Both the position numbers and the translations under genes were made by a program. The notes beneath the pieces were generated by a model, which was not told where the DNA came from, ran no database searches, and saw only the letters and a list, made by a program, of their open reading frames with translations. Source: an uncultured Poribacteria bacterium (GTDB lineage: Bacteria > Poribacteria > WGA-4E > WGA-3G). Taken from it: a stretch of 64,000 nt of DNA. Of the stretch, positions 1 to 8,664 are shown piece after piece (within the stretch, counting starts at the first letter, position 1; each line of letters begins with the position of its first letter). Location of the stretch: NCBI GenBank assembly GCA_958295855.1, contig OY282383.1:2026481-2090480 (forward strand). Direction: 5' to 3'.

Positions 1-304
1 CGAGACTGAGTATATCTCTATCGCCCGATTCCGAGGGCATATCTTGTGTGTATAGGGACAACTCAGGTTCATCAGTAGCAACTTGTATGTGCTGCAAATC
101 GGTTACAAGCCGATCCAACGCGACTCGGCACCTTTGTGCTGCCAGCATTTTGGCCTCTGTCTGATAGTAAACATCTATGGCGGTTTTAAAGACGAGATAT
201 GCGGAACCTCCGATAATCACAAGCACGCTAACGGCTATGAGCATTTCAACAAGCGTCAGCCCGCTCTCAGCAGTGTCAGGGTTTCTCTTTTCTGGATACT
301 TCAT
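1..304 (-). CDS. gspJ: Type II secretion minor pseudopilin GspJ-like, 3' end beyond window
   Basis: Translating the minus strand from the ATG at 304 gives a prepilin-type N terminus: a short leader, then SGLTLVEMLIAVSVLVIIGG at about residues 14-33, and a helix rich in Arg and Gln. This is the class III signal that prepilin peptidase cleaves before the hydrophobic pseudopilus helix. The gene runs off the window start, so about 101 codons are visible. An in-frame TAG lies three codons upstream of the ATG, which fixes the start. It is the last visible gene of the minus-strand gspE-F-G-H-I-J run. The J assignment rests mainly on gene order and the N-terminal helix; another minor pseudopilin is possible. 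Confidence 0.72.
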   Translation of the reverse strand, partial: MKYPEKRNPDTAESGLTLVEMLIAVSVLVIIGGSAYLVFKTAIDVYYQTEAKMLAAQRCRVALDRLVTDLQHIQVATDEPELSLYTQDMPSESGDRDILSL

Positions 305-326
305 ATTATACTACAAATTGCAGGGT

Positions 327-392
327 GATGCCCGTGCCTCAAATGGACACAAGGCTACCGATGCCCGTGCCTCAAATGGACACAAGGCTACC
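327..392. repeat. 33-bp perfect tandem repeat, two units
   Basis: The unit starting GATGCCCGTGCCTCAAATGG occurs at 327-359 and again at 360-392 without mismatch. It lies in the roughly 200-bp gap between gspI and gspJ and is followed by non-repeated sequence. I see no gene in this gap. Confidence 0.9.
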
Positions 393-502
393 GAGTGCCG
401 CTCCCAGGGTGTTCGCCGCTCTGTGGGACATAGATTATTTGGACTTATCTAGCATAATCTAGTGTTGTCCATCAGCTGCCGCACTTCCTGCTGCACCGAA
501 CC

Positions 503-1018
503 CTATTGTGTTTGTGTCTCCTGAATTTGCCGGTCCGCGATAAAAGTGCTCATAGCCATAGACCTTGCCTTGCCTAGGTGTTGCCATGAAACGGTTACCT
601 GAACCCGCCGAACCCCTTGAATCTGTTCAGGTTCCATATCCTCAACTACCGAACGCCACTGGTAACGGGAGTTGTCTCCAAATTCGCCGGTTTCCTCACC
701 CACATCTGGGTAACCGCTCATCTCAATCTCGGCCATCCGAAATTTGAGGAGATAGAGTGCTGTGGTGTTGTCGTCTGCCAGTGCCTGATTGCGTGTAGCT
801 GAAGCGAAAACCTGCAAAAGCGCAGGCAGGACAGCGGACAAAATCGTCAAAGTTACCAGAATTTCGACGAGTGTGAAGCCTTGCTCACGCTTTGGCTGGA
901 GGAGTTGTCGGTTGTCGGTTGTCGGTTCTCGGTTACAAGAGGGTTCTGATGCACGCCACACCCCTTTTAACTGACAACTGACAACTGACAGACAACTCCA
1001 ATCTTTATGTTTGCCCAT
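503..1018 (-). CDS. gspI: Type II secretion minor pseudopilin GspI-like
   Basis: The protein has 171 residues with a prepilin motif EQGFTLVEILVTLTILSAV at about residues 45-63, followed by a soluble domain of the size expected for the minor pseudopilin GspI at the pseudopilus tip. The ATG at 1018 lies 2 bp after the gspH stop, suggesting translational coupling. The leader before the cleavage Gly is unusually long (about 46 residues) and is partly encoded by short GTTGTCGG/CTGACAAC repeats (904-997). The gene may therefore have been extended by repeat insertion, with the true start inside, for example the GTG at residue 20. Function is inferred from family and operon position. Confidence 0.75.
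   Translation of the reverse strand: MGKHKDWSCLSVVSCQLKGVWRASEPSCNREPTTDNRQLLQPKREQGFTLVEILVTLTILSAVLPALLQVFASATRNQALADDNTTALYLLKFRMAEIEMSGYPDVGEETGEFGDNSRYQWRSVVEDMEPEQIQGVRRVQVTVSWQHLGKARSMAMSTFIADRQIQETQTQ
904..997. repeat. GTTGTCGG / CTGACAAC short-unit repeat cluster in gspI leader
   Basis: Three 7-bp GTTGTCG units at 904-925 and a cluster of CTGACAA units at 970-997 in opposite orientation flank about 40 bp. The cluster lies inside the 5' coding part of gspI and explains its abnormal pre-helix leader. Confidence 0.65.
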
Positions 1019-1020
1019 AT

Positions 1021-1800
1021 CTATAATTCCGTTTCAAAACCTAACATCTCAATGTCTTGCTGCGTGAGTTGTTGGACGCGGATGTGCCCGCTCGCCGCCT
1101 CAACGGTGATAGACATCACTTGATTCCGCTGGTTCTGGAGATACATCAGCGTATGCTCGGAGGTTGAGGTTGGCGAAAAGTAAACATATTCAACCCCCGA
1201 ATCCACTTGCGCGGTCCTGCCACTGTGGTTGGTTACCATCGCGACTAACCTAACATTCTGTTCAAAGACATGGGGTATGCCCATAATGCCCCCGGTACGG
1301 GACAAACCCCGTTGGGTCCCTTCCAAAGCATCTCGCGATTGCGCTCTAGGTTGTGCGGCTATCGCTGTAGAATTCGATGCAGTAATCGCCGAAGTAAGCG
1401 GGTTTCTCGGGTCAAACGTTTCGCTGGAAGCCAACCAATATTGCCCCCTGTCTAAATCGAACACAACGAGGTGAGCATTCCGTCCTGTGATTGCCATATC
1501 ACGTGCAAAGGCAAGCAGATCTCGTACAGTATAGGCTGAAGCCTTTAAGCGGCGTGTGGCAGCAAATCCCTTCAGCACAGGCATTGACACTGAGGAAAGG
1601 ATTGCGATGATTGTCAAAACAAGCAGCAACTCCATAATGGTGAAACCGCGTTTTTCGAGTGGGGGCCAAGCATCGGTGCAAATCACTGAGGTCTCTATTG
1701 TTTTTTGTCGGCCGCGCCTTGCCAACTTGGAAAAGCACGGCAGAATAGTTAATTTACTGGTTCTCTGTGCTTGTTTCCCAATTGGTAATGTCCGTGTCAT
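1021..1800 (-). CDS. gspH: Type II secretion minor pseudopilin GspH-like
   Basis: The protein (259 residues from this start) carries the pseudopilin signature RGFTIMELLLVLTIIAILSS at about residues 51-70, then a beta-rich domain like GspH/FimT. The ATG at 1800 has a good GGGGG ribosome site 8 nt upstream but overlaps gspG by 47 nt and gives a 51-residue leader, far longer than typical prepilin leaders. The in-frame GTG at 1686 (residue 39) would give a normal leader of about 13 residues with a weak ribosome site. The family assignment is firm as pseudopilin and moderate as the H subunit. It sits between gspG and gspI. Confidence 0.75.
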   Translation of the reverse strand: MTRTLPIGKQAQRTSKLTILPCFSKLARRGRQKTIETSVICTDAWPPLEKRGFTIMELLLVLTIIAILSSVSMPVLKGFAATRRLKASAYTVRDLLAFARDMAITGRNAHLVVFDLDRGQYWLASSETFDPRNPLTSAITASNSTAIAAQPRAQSRDALEGTQRGLSRTGGIMGIPHVFEQNVRLVAMVTNHSGRTAQVDSGVEYVYFSPTSTSEHTLMYLQNQRNQVMSITVEAASGHIRVQQLTQQDIEMLGFETEL

Positions 1801-2212
1801 AATTTACGCCCCCTACCTTGCCATCCTTGCCTAACGAATAGAGGTCGTAATCGTACCCTTCGTGTGTCCCCGGGGAACGATAGACGTAAGCGTTATTCCA
1901 CGGATCAACAAATGTCTGGCTTTGGATATAAGGCCCGGTCCAATTCTGCGGAATCGGACTGGGTGCGCGCCATAACGCCTCCAAGCCCTGCTCCGTTGTT
2001 GGATAATCCCCAATCTGGACAGCATAGAGATCCAACGCAGTTTTAAGATTCCCGATTTCTATTTGTGCTTTTGCGACGCGCGCCTTGTGAGGGGCATCCA
2101 TCACCCGGGGCGCAATGAAAGTTGCCAAAATACCCAAAATAACAATAACAATCGTCAATTCAATTAGGGTTAACCCTGATTGATCTGCTCTTAGTTGAGA
2201 TAACATGGACAC
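1754..2212 (-). CDS. gspG: Type II secretion major pseudopilin GspG
   Basis: The 152-residue protein has a short leader, SGLTLIELTIVIVILGILAT as the class III signal and helix (residues 12-31), and the GspG-specific C-terminal region: GDYPTTEQGLEAL, a Trp-rich stretch and the calcium-loop-like DPWNNAYVYRSPG followed by YDLYSLGKDGKVGG. GspG forms the body of the periplasmic pseudopilus that pushes substrates through the secretin. The ATG at 2212 is preceded by AAGGAG. Length and motifs match the family closely. Confidence 0.93.
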   Translation of the reverse strand: MSMLSQLRADQSGLTLIELTIVIVILGILATFIAPRVMDAPHKARVAKAQIEIGNLKTALDLYAVQIGDYPTTEQGLEALWRAPSPIPQNWTGPYIQSQTFVDPWNNAYVYRSPGTHEGYDYDLYSLGKDGKVGGVNYDTDITNWETSTENQ

Positions 2213-2374
2213 TAACTCCTTTTAATTTTTAGTTGTGTAAAACCCGGCACACTTGTGTTTAATTCACGGGGCACTGTGTCTTTTAGACAAACTTCCGCCG
2301 TTATGGTTGAGAAAATTTAGCGTTGAGTGGCCTAGTGCTGTGTCTATCTTAAAATGAGAGGTGGAGCCGTTTAT

Positions 2375-2422
2375 AGTCGCGCGATTCATTGCGCATCCGT
2401 ACGCACAATAAATTGTGCGACT
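2375..2422. repeat. Dispersed imperfect palindrome (GTCGCGC...GTGCGAC)
   Basis: AGTCGCGCGATTCATTGCGC at the left pairs with GCACAATAAATTGTGCGACT at the right, forming a long imperfect inverted repeat in the gspF-gspG gap. Related sequences occur at 33311-33368 and 47049-47080, and the half site GCGCGACTACAAACG occurs near 34337. This is a miniature dispersed element of unknown mobility. Confidence 0.7.
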
Positions 2423-2474
2423 CCGAACCCACTTACAAATTCAAATTCAAACTGGACATAGCACTAGCATAGCA

Positions 2475-3698
2475 TTACCCGCTCAACAATTGATTCGCCT
2501 CAAAGATAGGTAAGATCATCGCTACAGCGATAAACCCGATGATTAATCCCATAACTAGAATAACCAAGGGCCCAATTGAACCGGTTAACCGTTCTAGGCT
2601 TTTCTTGATTTCTAAATCATAGTATTCAGATAGTTTGCCGAGCATGTGGACAGGTTCGCCAGATTCTTCTCCAACAGCAACCATGTGCGTGACAAACTCT
2701 GGAAAATCCTTGCTTCTTGCAAGTTCACGGGAGAGCGTGGATCCTTGCCCCACCTCTTTTTCTGCGGTAGCAACAACATTGCTGTAAACCTTATTCCCAA
2801 TCGTATCCTTCGCTATTTGGAGGGCAGGCAGCATGCGCACGCCGTTCTCCAAAAGGGTTGCCATGGTGCGGGTAAATCGGACAATTGCGAAGGTACTAAA
2901 AATCGGTCCGACAAGCGGCAATTTAATCTTTAGTTTGTCAAACCGCACCTGGCCTGTTTCGGTCCGTAGGTATTGTCTCAGCCCCGCGATGCCAACAGCG
3001 CCGCTCATCAGTCCTACCCACCAATAGTTTGTAAAGGCATCTGTTGTCCTGATGAGCAGTTGTGTAGGCAGCGGGAGCGCAACGCCAAGGTCGGCAAACA
3101 TCATTGTGAACTTCGGCACAACCATGGTCATGAGAATTGCCACTGCCGTGATGCTGAGCGTCATGAGGATTGCGGGGTAGAAGAGGGCTGAGACAACATC
3201 GTTTTTGAGAAGCCGTTGGCGTTCGGCAAATTCTGCCAATCGCTCGAGTACTACTCCAAGCACACCGCCACTTTCGCCGGCTTTAACCATGTTGATATAG
3301 AGGTCTGAGAATGCCTTGGGGTGTTGGCTGAGGGCATCGTTAAACGTTGCGCCATGCTCCACATCGTATTTGACTTGGGAAACGATACGGTGGAGTGCAG
3401 GGTTCTGAATTTGCCCCAGTGCCACTTCTAATGCCCTCGGCAGGGCAACGTGGGCGTTCACCAACGTCGCCAGCTGATAAGTAAAGAACTCAACATCAGC
3501 CGATTTGACACCACGGCGGCCAATTCTAAGCCAGCGTTTCAAATCGGTTTGCGCCTCTTCAACTTCTTCCACAACTTGCGTGGGCCAATAGCCCATCTGC
3601 CTTAATCGAGCGAGCAGCTCCGCTTTAGAATCAGCTTCTAATGTATTATTAATGGTGCCGCCACTATGAGTGAGGGCTTCATATCGGAATCTCGGCAC
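2475..3698 (-). CDS. gspF: Type II secretion inner-membrane platform protein GspF
   Basis: The 407-residue protein starts MPRFRYEALTHSGG, typical of GspF/PilC. It has two copies of the T2SSF domain (about residues 70-195 and 270-395), each preceding hydrophobic segments; the C-terminal one is IGPLVILVMGLIIGFIAVAM. The Gly-Glu-Ser-Gly signature appears twice (KAGESGG and VGEESGE). GspF is the polytopic core of the inner-membrane platform that couples the GspE ATPase to the pseudopilus. It lies downstream of gspE after a 117-bp gap holding a hairpin. Confidence 0.93.
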   Translation of the reverse strand: MPRFRYEALTHSGGTINNTLEADSKAELLARLRQMGYWPTQVVEEVEEAQTDLKRWLRIGRRGVKSADVEFFTYQLATLVNAHVALPRALEVALGQIQNPALHRIVSQVKYDVEHGATFNDALSQHPKAFSDLYINMVKAGESGGVLGVVLERLAEFAERQRLLKNDVVSALFYPAILMTLSITAVAILMTMVVPKFTMMFADLGVALPLPTQLLIRTTDAFTNYWWVGLMSGAVGIAGLRQYLRTETGQVRFDKLKIKLPLVGPIFSTFAIVRFTRTMATLLENGVRMLPALQIAKDTIGNKVYSNVVATAEKEVGQGSTLSRELARSKDFPEFVTHMVAVGEESGEPVHMLGKLSEYYDLEIKKSLERLTGSIGPLVILVMGLIIGFIAVAMILPIFEANQLLSG

Positions 3699-3750
3699 AA
3701 TCTACCTCGCAGTGATAATTCAGGCCTACAAACGTCTATATTTAGCAGCC

Positions 3751-3809
3751 AGGGGCATTCCGTTTATCGCGATTCGGAGATGGCTCCTGCATGAAAACGA
3801 AATGCCCCT
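3751..3809. repeat. 59-bp hairpin element between gspE and gspF
   Basis: AGGGGCATTCCGTTT at 3751-3765 pairs with AAACGAAATGCCCCT at the right end, giving a long stem with one or two mismatches. The internal part GCGATTCGGAGATGGCTCC resembles the insert of the element at 19650-19680. It may limit transcription between gspE and gspF or be a dispersed palindrome; no clear T-run follows. Confidence 0.6.
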
Positions 3810-3815
3810 AAACAC

Positions 3816-5579
3816 CTAAACAACTTCCCCGAAATCGAACTCTTCTTCCTGCGTTAGCCGGAGGACTTCGTCAACTGTTGTCAACCCGGCAGCTACTTTT
3901 CGCCAACCATCTTCCCGCAAGCCCTTCATTCCTAATTGTACTGCAAGGCGGCGAATCTCACTGGTTGATGCCTGTTTAAGTGCCATCGCCCGAAGTTCTT
4001 CGTTCATGAACAACACTTCAAAAATGCCGATCCTGCCTTTGTAGCCTCTACCCCGACACTCCTTACATCCCACCGCGCGTGGAATCATCATGTCGTAGGG
4101 AATGGATGTGTTGTTGCCATTACCGTTCCCGATAAGCCCTGACAGTTCGTGGATGTCGGGGGAATACATTTCACAACATGCTTTACAGATGCGGCGGGCA
4201 AGCCGCTGGGCAATGATGCCCTCCACTGTTGACGCAACAAGATAGGGTTCAACATCCATATCAATGAGCCGCGTGACGGCCCCGGGTGCATCGTTTGTAT
4301 GAAGCGTGCTAAAAACGAGGTGCCCCGTGAGCGATGTGTGGATGGCCATCTCTGCTGTTTCATAATCGCGAATTTCCCCCACCAATACCTTGTCGGGATC
4401 CTGCCGTAAGATATGTCTCAGCCCATCGGCAAAAGTGAAGTCTATATCGGGGTTGACCTGAATCTGGTTAATTCCCTCTAATTCGTATTCGACAGGATCT
4501 TCAAGGGTGATAATTTTCACATCCGGGGAGTTAATCTCTTTCAAACAGGCGTAGAGTGACGTGGTTTTTCCGCTTCCAGTGGGGCCTGTGGCAAGGATGA
4601 TGCCGTGTGGTTTGCGAATCATTCGTTGAAAGAGTTCAAGGTTGTCCTCAGTTAACCCGAGTTCAGACAGCCCGAACTCAATGGATTGCCGGTCAAGGAT
4701 GCGGAGCACCACGCTTTCACCGTGAAGGGTTGCAACAGTGGGTACAGTCGAGACTCGGAGGTCGATTTGCCTGTTTCCGACACTGCCAATATTTACGCCA
4801 ATTTTCCCGTCCTGCGGGCGTCTGCGCTCGGCAACATCCATGCCCGCCATAATCTTAATTCGGGAGGTAATCGCTGACTGGAGATAGGCCGGGGGCTGCG
4901 GTTGGTCCTCCAACACGCCATCCACCCGGAACCGAATCTTAAGCTGTGTAGGGTAGGGCTCAATGTGGATATCGCTTGCACCCATTCGGACAGCATCAAT
5001 AATCATCTGGTCAACGGCGTGTATTACCGTCGGGTCTTGGCTCAGGTCTTTCTCATCAATGCCAAAATCATCAATGGTTTCGCGTTCAAAGGTTGTGGTT
5101 GCCCCGACAGGTCCTTTGATACCAGCACTCAGGAGACTTTCTGCTGTTCGCCCGTAAAGCCGGATAATCGCCTCATCAATTTCGGTTTCTACCGCGAGCA
5201 TAGGCGTAACTTGGCAATTTGTGACGAGCTGAATTTCGTCAATAAGCACCACATTTAGCACGTCCGCCATTGCGACGGTGAGCACATCCGCCTCTAACTG
5301 GATAGGTACAACCTTATTTCGGTAGGCAAACCCGGCGGAGACCTTTTCAAGTGCCTCAGGTTCGGGCACCACGCCTTCCAATTGAATGCAGGGTGTTCCG
5401 TATTCAACACTTTTTGTGGCGAGTGCTAAGAGATCGGGAGACACGTGCTTGGAAAGCACGGCTGTATCCGACGCTCCAGTTTGCTGAATTTCTGACAAGA
5501 TTTGCTCATACGCTTGTTCCGAAATGAGTGTTGCTTGCCGCATCACATCAACTATCGATTTTTCCAGGCTATGTTGCAT
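3816..5579 (-). CDS. gspE: Type II secretion ATPase GspE
   Basis: The 587-residue protein has the N-terminal GSPII_E domain and a full AAA+ core: Walker A GPTGSGKTT at 332-340, Asp box ITLEDPVE at 357-364, Walker B region DKVLVGEIRD at 396-405, and the His box STLHTND at 424-430. A zinc-binding loop with two Cys pairs (C465/C468 and C505/C508) is present, as in GspE/PilB. It is the cytoplasmic hexameric motor of the secretion system. It heads the gsp run on the minus strand. The ATG at 5579 is the only good start; the next gene upstream ends about 400 bp away. Confidence 0.95.
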   Translation of the reverse strand: MQHSLEKSIVDVMRQATLISEQAYEQILSEIQQTGASDTAVLSKHVSPDLLALATKSVEYGTPCIQLEGVVPEPEALEKVSAGFAYRNKVVPIQLEADVLTVAMADVLNVVLIDEIQLVTNCQVTPMLAVETEIDEAIIRLYGRTAESLLSAGIKGPVGATTTFERETIDDFGIDEKDLSQDPTVIHAVDQMIIDAVRMGASDIHIEPYPTQLKIRFRVDGVLEDQPQPPAYLQSAITSRIKIMAGMDVAERRRPQDGKIGVNIGSVGNRQIDLRVSTVPTVATLHGESVVLRILDRQSIEFGLSELGLTEDNLELFQRMIRKPHGIILATGPTGSGKTTSLYACLKEINSPDVKIITLEDPVEYELEGINQIQVNPDIDFTFADGLRHILRQDPDKVLVGEIRDYETAEMAIHTSLTGHLVFSTLHTNDAPGAVTRLIDMDVEPYLVASTVEGIIAQRLARRICKACCEMYSPDIHELSGLIGNGNGNNTSIPYDMMIPRAVGCKECRGRGYKGRIGIFEVLFMNEELRAMALKQASTSEIRRLAVQLGMKGLREDGWRKVAAGLTTVDEVLRLTQEEEFDFGEVV

Positions 5580-5657
5580 TTTAGAATCCTCTGCTGTCGG
5601 CCGGCACTCCCTGCCGCCCCCCGGAGATCTCCGCTGTATTGTCTGTTTTTTACTAAC

Positions 5658-6083
5658 AAGGTTTTATCTCGTTGTCGTCTATTTGTTATTATGACGTAAC
5701 AGACGCAGATAAGTTTAACAAATGAGCCTCAAATTTGCTTTTTACAGACATTCTACTCGGAACGCTATTTAGTCTTCTCAATCCGCCGAATGGCTTTTTG
5801 TGCAGCTCGGCGAACCACTTTTGCACTATCGTTAAGAGCGTGTGTCAACGCTGTTAGCACCTCGGGCAAGAAGGTTTTATCTCGTTGTCGTCTATTTGTT
5901 ATTATGACGCAACAGACGCAGATAAGTTTAACAAATGAGCCTCAAATTCGCGTTTTACAGACATTCTACTCGGAACGCTATTTAGTCTTCTCAATCCGCC
6001 GAATGGCTTTTTGTGCAGCTCGGCGAACCACTTTTGCACTATCGTTAAGAGCGTGTGTCAACGCTGTTAGCACCTCGGGCAAG
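5658..6083. repeat. 213-bp tandem duplication covering the 3' end of a HEAT gene
   Basis: Sequence 5658-5870 is repeated at 5871-6083 with only about three substitutions (for example GACGTAAC versus GACGCAAC, TTTGCTTTT versus TTCGCGTTT). The unit contains the last ~35 codons and stop of the HEAT-repeat gene plus downstream DNA. The outer copy is therefore an orphan 3' fragment (about 5765-5870, minus strand). This accounts for most of the 400 bp between the HEAT gene and gspE. Confidence 0.92.
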
Positions 6084-7168
6084 TTTGCGTGCATCTCACC
6101 CAATTCATCTGCGGCGTTTCGGCGAACATCGGCAGAGACATCTTGTAGTGCTGCCAGGAGTGGCGGTACAACCATCGCAATGGCTTGACTTGATTCTGTA
6201 CGCGCTTCGCCGAGCGCCCCAAGTACATCAACGATATGTCCACGTACTACTGCTGAATTGCTGCTTTCAAGGGCATCCGCCAACATCGGCGTAGCGACGG
6301 CAGCCGACTTTTTGCCAAGTTGGATTAACGTTTCCTCCGTGCTGCGCCGGACCGCCCTGGATTCATCTGACAACATCCCTATCAATGCGGCAAACGTCTC
6401 GGCAGAAGCGGCTTGAATATCTGACAATTCATCTACAGCATTTGTTCGTACTTTTGCAGACTTGTCCGTGAGGCTCGCTATTAACGCGTCGCGGATGTCG
6501 TTTGTGGCGTGCCCGTTTTTTGCCAACGTTTCACCAATGCGCCCCAACACATCCAGAGCATCTGAGCGCGCGCGCGAAGAACCGGCAGTCCGCACCGCAA
6601 TTAACGCCGGAACAACAACTGCGAGAGCTTCAGGCGATACCGGGCGGACATCGTCCAGTTCTTCAAGTGCCTCCCGGCGAACCTTTTCTGACGAATCACT
6701 CAGTGCCTTCGCTAAACCAACAGCAACGGCATCGGTACTTCGTCTCGCTTTTCTCTCCTGTTCACCTATCTCACCTAACGCTTCAACCACCTTTTCACGC
6801 ACCTGTTCAGATGGGGCGCGTAGCATCTCAACGAGCGCAGCGGTACCAGGCGTTCCAATTTCTTCAAGGAAATCTACAAATCGACGTTTCACCCCGTTTG
6901 ATTCGGCCGCCAAAGTTATTGCGACTTGTGCGAGTAATTCCGACTGCCACTTCGCTTGAATCGCCCTATGTTCCGCTTTCAGCGCGTTGAATTCCTCAGT
7001 CAACTGGGCAAGCCCTTCATTTTGCGCTTCTGCAGTCGCCGCATCAAACTCAGTTATCTTGCCAATTCCAAAACCGAGTAGCATGCTCACAACGACCGGG
7101 ACTATCCAAATCAATCGTTTGAAAAATGCACCGGTGCTTTCATTGTACATAAATCGTTTCTGAATCAC
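5978..7168 (-). CDS. Membrane-anchored HEAT-repeat protein
   Basis: The 396-residue protein starts with GTG (AGGAG 9 nt upstream), has one N-terminal membrane helix (LIWIVPVVVSMLLGFGIG, about 19-36), a charged helical linker, and then about eight HEAT/PBS-lyase-type repeats of the form 'VR..A..LG.I'. The repeats bear the recurring signature S.KVRR.A.EEL. No catalytic motif is visible, so it is probably a protein-protein scaffold facing the periplasm or cytoplasm. It precedes the gsp genes on the same strand, but a 400-bp gap with a duplicated 3' end separates it from gspE, so a secretion role is only suggestive. Confidence 0.8.
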   Translation of the reverse strand: MIQKRFMYNESTGAFFKRLIWIVPVVVSMLLGFGIGKITEFDAATAEAQNEGLAQLTEEFNALKAEHRAIQAKWQSELLAQVAITLAAESNGVKRRFVDFLEEIGTPGTAALVEMLRAPSEQVREKVVEALGEIGEQERKARRSTDAVAVGLAKALSDSSEKVRREALEELDDVRPVSPEALAVVVPALIAVRTAGSSRARSDALDVLGRIGETLAKNGHATNDIRDALIASLTDKSAKVRTNAVDELSDIQAASAETFAALIGMLSDESRAVRRSTEETLIQLGKKSAAVATPMLADALESSNSAVVRGHIVDVLGALGEARTESSQAIAMVVPPLLAALQDVSADVRRNAADELGEMHANLPEVLTALTHALNDSAKVVRRAAQKAIRRIEKTK

Positions 7169-7608
7169 TGTTGTTCTCTCCTTGATTATCCAAGTTTAGG
7201 GTTTTCTCACAACTCTCTAACGATTATATGATACCTTATTTTTAGCCGGGATTTCCAATTAAATGAGGGCTCACGTACAACGCGGAGATGGAGATGACAT
7301 CGACGGAGGGAAGGAAGGGAAATGCGCAGGGAAAATTAGGTAGTTAGACAGGATTAGCACGTCTTACGCTTTTATCCCTGAACCAGCGGGCGGCAAGCAC
7401 GTCACTGAGAGGCGAAACTTGTCATACTTGTCAATAGACGGATGCGACAGAATGTCTGACAGCAGCGAAAAGTCCATGTCATTGCAACCCATGTAGCGGA
7501 ATATCCTTAATTTCCGCGTTTTTATCTTGTTTTTTTTTGAAATTTCTGTTAAAATATCCATGTAGTGTCCTATTCTTGAGAAATTTCGTTTTTTTTTAAA
7601 CAATTTAC
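7169..7608. other. Intergenic region between divergent HEAT gene and sigma factor gene
   Basis: No convincing gene is visible. A short minus-strand reading frame (7364-7615) begins with TTG inside the sigma-factor promoter, has no ribosome site and shows no recognisable motif. The part nearest 7500-7608 is AT-rich with T-runs. Confidence 0.5.
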
Positions 7609-7638
7609 TTGACAAAACGTTTAAACATAAAGTATTAT
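7609..7638 (+). promoter_or_regulatory. Sigma-70-type promoter of the sigma factor/nfuA operon
   Basis: TTGACA at 7609-7614 and TATTAT at 7633-7638 are separated by 18 bp. The predicted transcript begins near 7645, about 40 nt before the ATG at 7684, which has AAGGAGAGGAG upstream. Confidence 0.8.
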
Positions 7639-7683
7639 TATCTTTTGTCTATTTATCAAAATTCCGTAAAGGAGAGGAGAACG

Positions 7684-8646
7684 ATGGAAGCCGAGTTTTT
7701 CGGTGAAGCAGAAAATATTGGAAGTGTTGATCCCTATTTGGAGACGACATATCCAGCAGATGAGACAGAGTACTCAGAGAACTACAAAGGGGGCGAGCGG
7801 ACTGCTTTAACGAGCTGGCTCCGGAGCGTGGCTGGCCACCGCTTGTTATCCCGAGAAGAAGAAGTTGAATTGGCGAAACGGATAGAAGCTGGTGATATCG
7901 AAGCACGTGACGAACTGGTACAAGCAAACCTACGCCTCGTTATTTCTATCGCTGTCAGATACCAGGGCCACAACGTACCGCTTGAAGATCTCATCCAAGA
8001 GGGAAACATCGGGCTCATCAAGGCGGCAAGCAAGTTTGATTATCGGAAAGGTTTTAAGTTCAGCACCTATGCGATTTGGTGGATTAAGCAAGCCATTATG
8101 CGCACGCTTGATAATTTCTCGCGCTCCATCCGGCTACCGTCTTATATCGTCGCGAAGATGAATAAATTTGATTCTGTCTACGCAACGTTGTGTCAAGAAC
8201 TGCAACGTGAACCGACGCGCGAGGAGATAGCTGAAGCACTGGATTTAACTGTCAAGCAGGTTGATGAAATTCTAACTTTTAACGCTGATACCATTTCAAT
8301 GGACTTACCGCTTAGCGACGAACGTTCCGCGACTACGTTAGGCGATTTAATCGAGGACCCCACCACGGGTGAAGAAGCGGGGCCCATTGCAGAAATGATC
8401 AACGCAGATCTCATCTCCCAATTTCTTAAAAGACTTCCGGATCGCGAACAGCAAGTTCTGAAGATGCGTTTTGGACTGGAAGATGGAGAACGGAAAACGC
8501 TACGGGAAATTGGGGATGCCTTGGACGTAACTCGAGAACGCATCCGGCAATTGGAAATCTATGCAATTTCGCAATTGCGGAGCCTTTACAACGAAATGGG
8601 AGAATTTAGATCGGAACTGCCACGCGCAGACCGGACTGCTGCGTGA
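7684..8646 (+). CDS. Primary-type RNA polymerase sigma factor (RpoD/SigA family)
   Basis: From the ATG at 7684 (strong AAGGAGAGGAG site) the protein has 320 residues. Region 1.2 lies around 38-70. Region 2 with YAIWWIKQAIMRT at 129-141 recognises the -10 element. Region 3 follows, and region 4.2 has a helix-turn-helix TLREIGDALDVTRERIRQLE at 272-291 that binds the -35 element. No extended N-terminal region 1.1 is present, so it is a short group 1 or group 2 factor. An upstream in-frame start would translate through the promoter and is unlikely. It forms an operon with nfuA 18 bp downstream. Confidence 0.93.
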   Translation: MEAEFFGEAENIGSVDPYLETTYPADETEYSENYKGGERTALTSWLRSVAGHRLLSREEEVELAKRIEAGDIEARDELVQANLRLVISIAVRYQGHNVPLEDLIQEGNIGLIKAASKFDYRKGFKFSTYAIWWIKQAIMRTLDNFSRSIRLPSYIVAKMNKFDSVYATLCQELQREPTREEIAEALDLTVKQVDEILTFNADTISMDLPLSDERSATTLGDLIEDPTTGEEAGPIAEMINADLISQFLKRLPDREQQVLKMRFGLEDGERKTLREIGDALDVTRERIRQLEIYAISQLRSLYNEMGEFRSELPRADRTAA

Positions 8647-8664
8647 ACACTAAGGAAAACGACT

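Noticed and set aside
6055..6990. Long plus-strand frames antisense to the HEAT-repeat gene.
   Set aside because: They are shadows produced by the repetitive codon pattern of the HEAT gene and show Arg/Ser-rich compositions without motifs.
7364..7615. An 83-codon minus-strand frame upstream of the sigma factor gene.
   Set aside because: It starts with TTG inside the -35 region of the sigma factor promoter, lacks a ribosome site and resembles no known protein.
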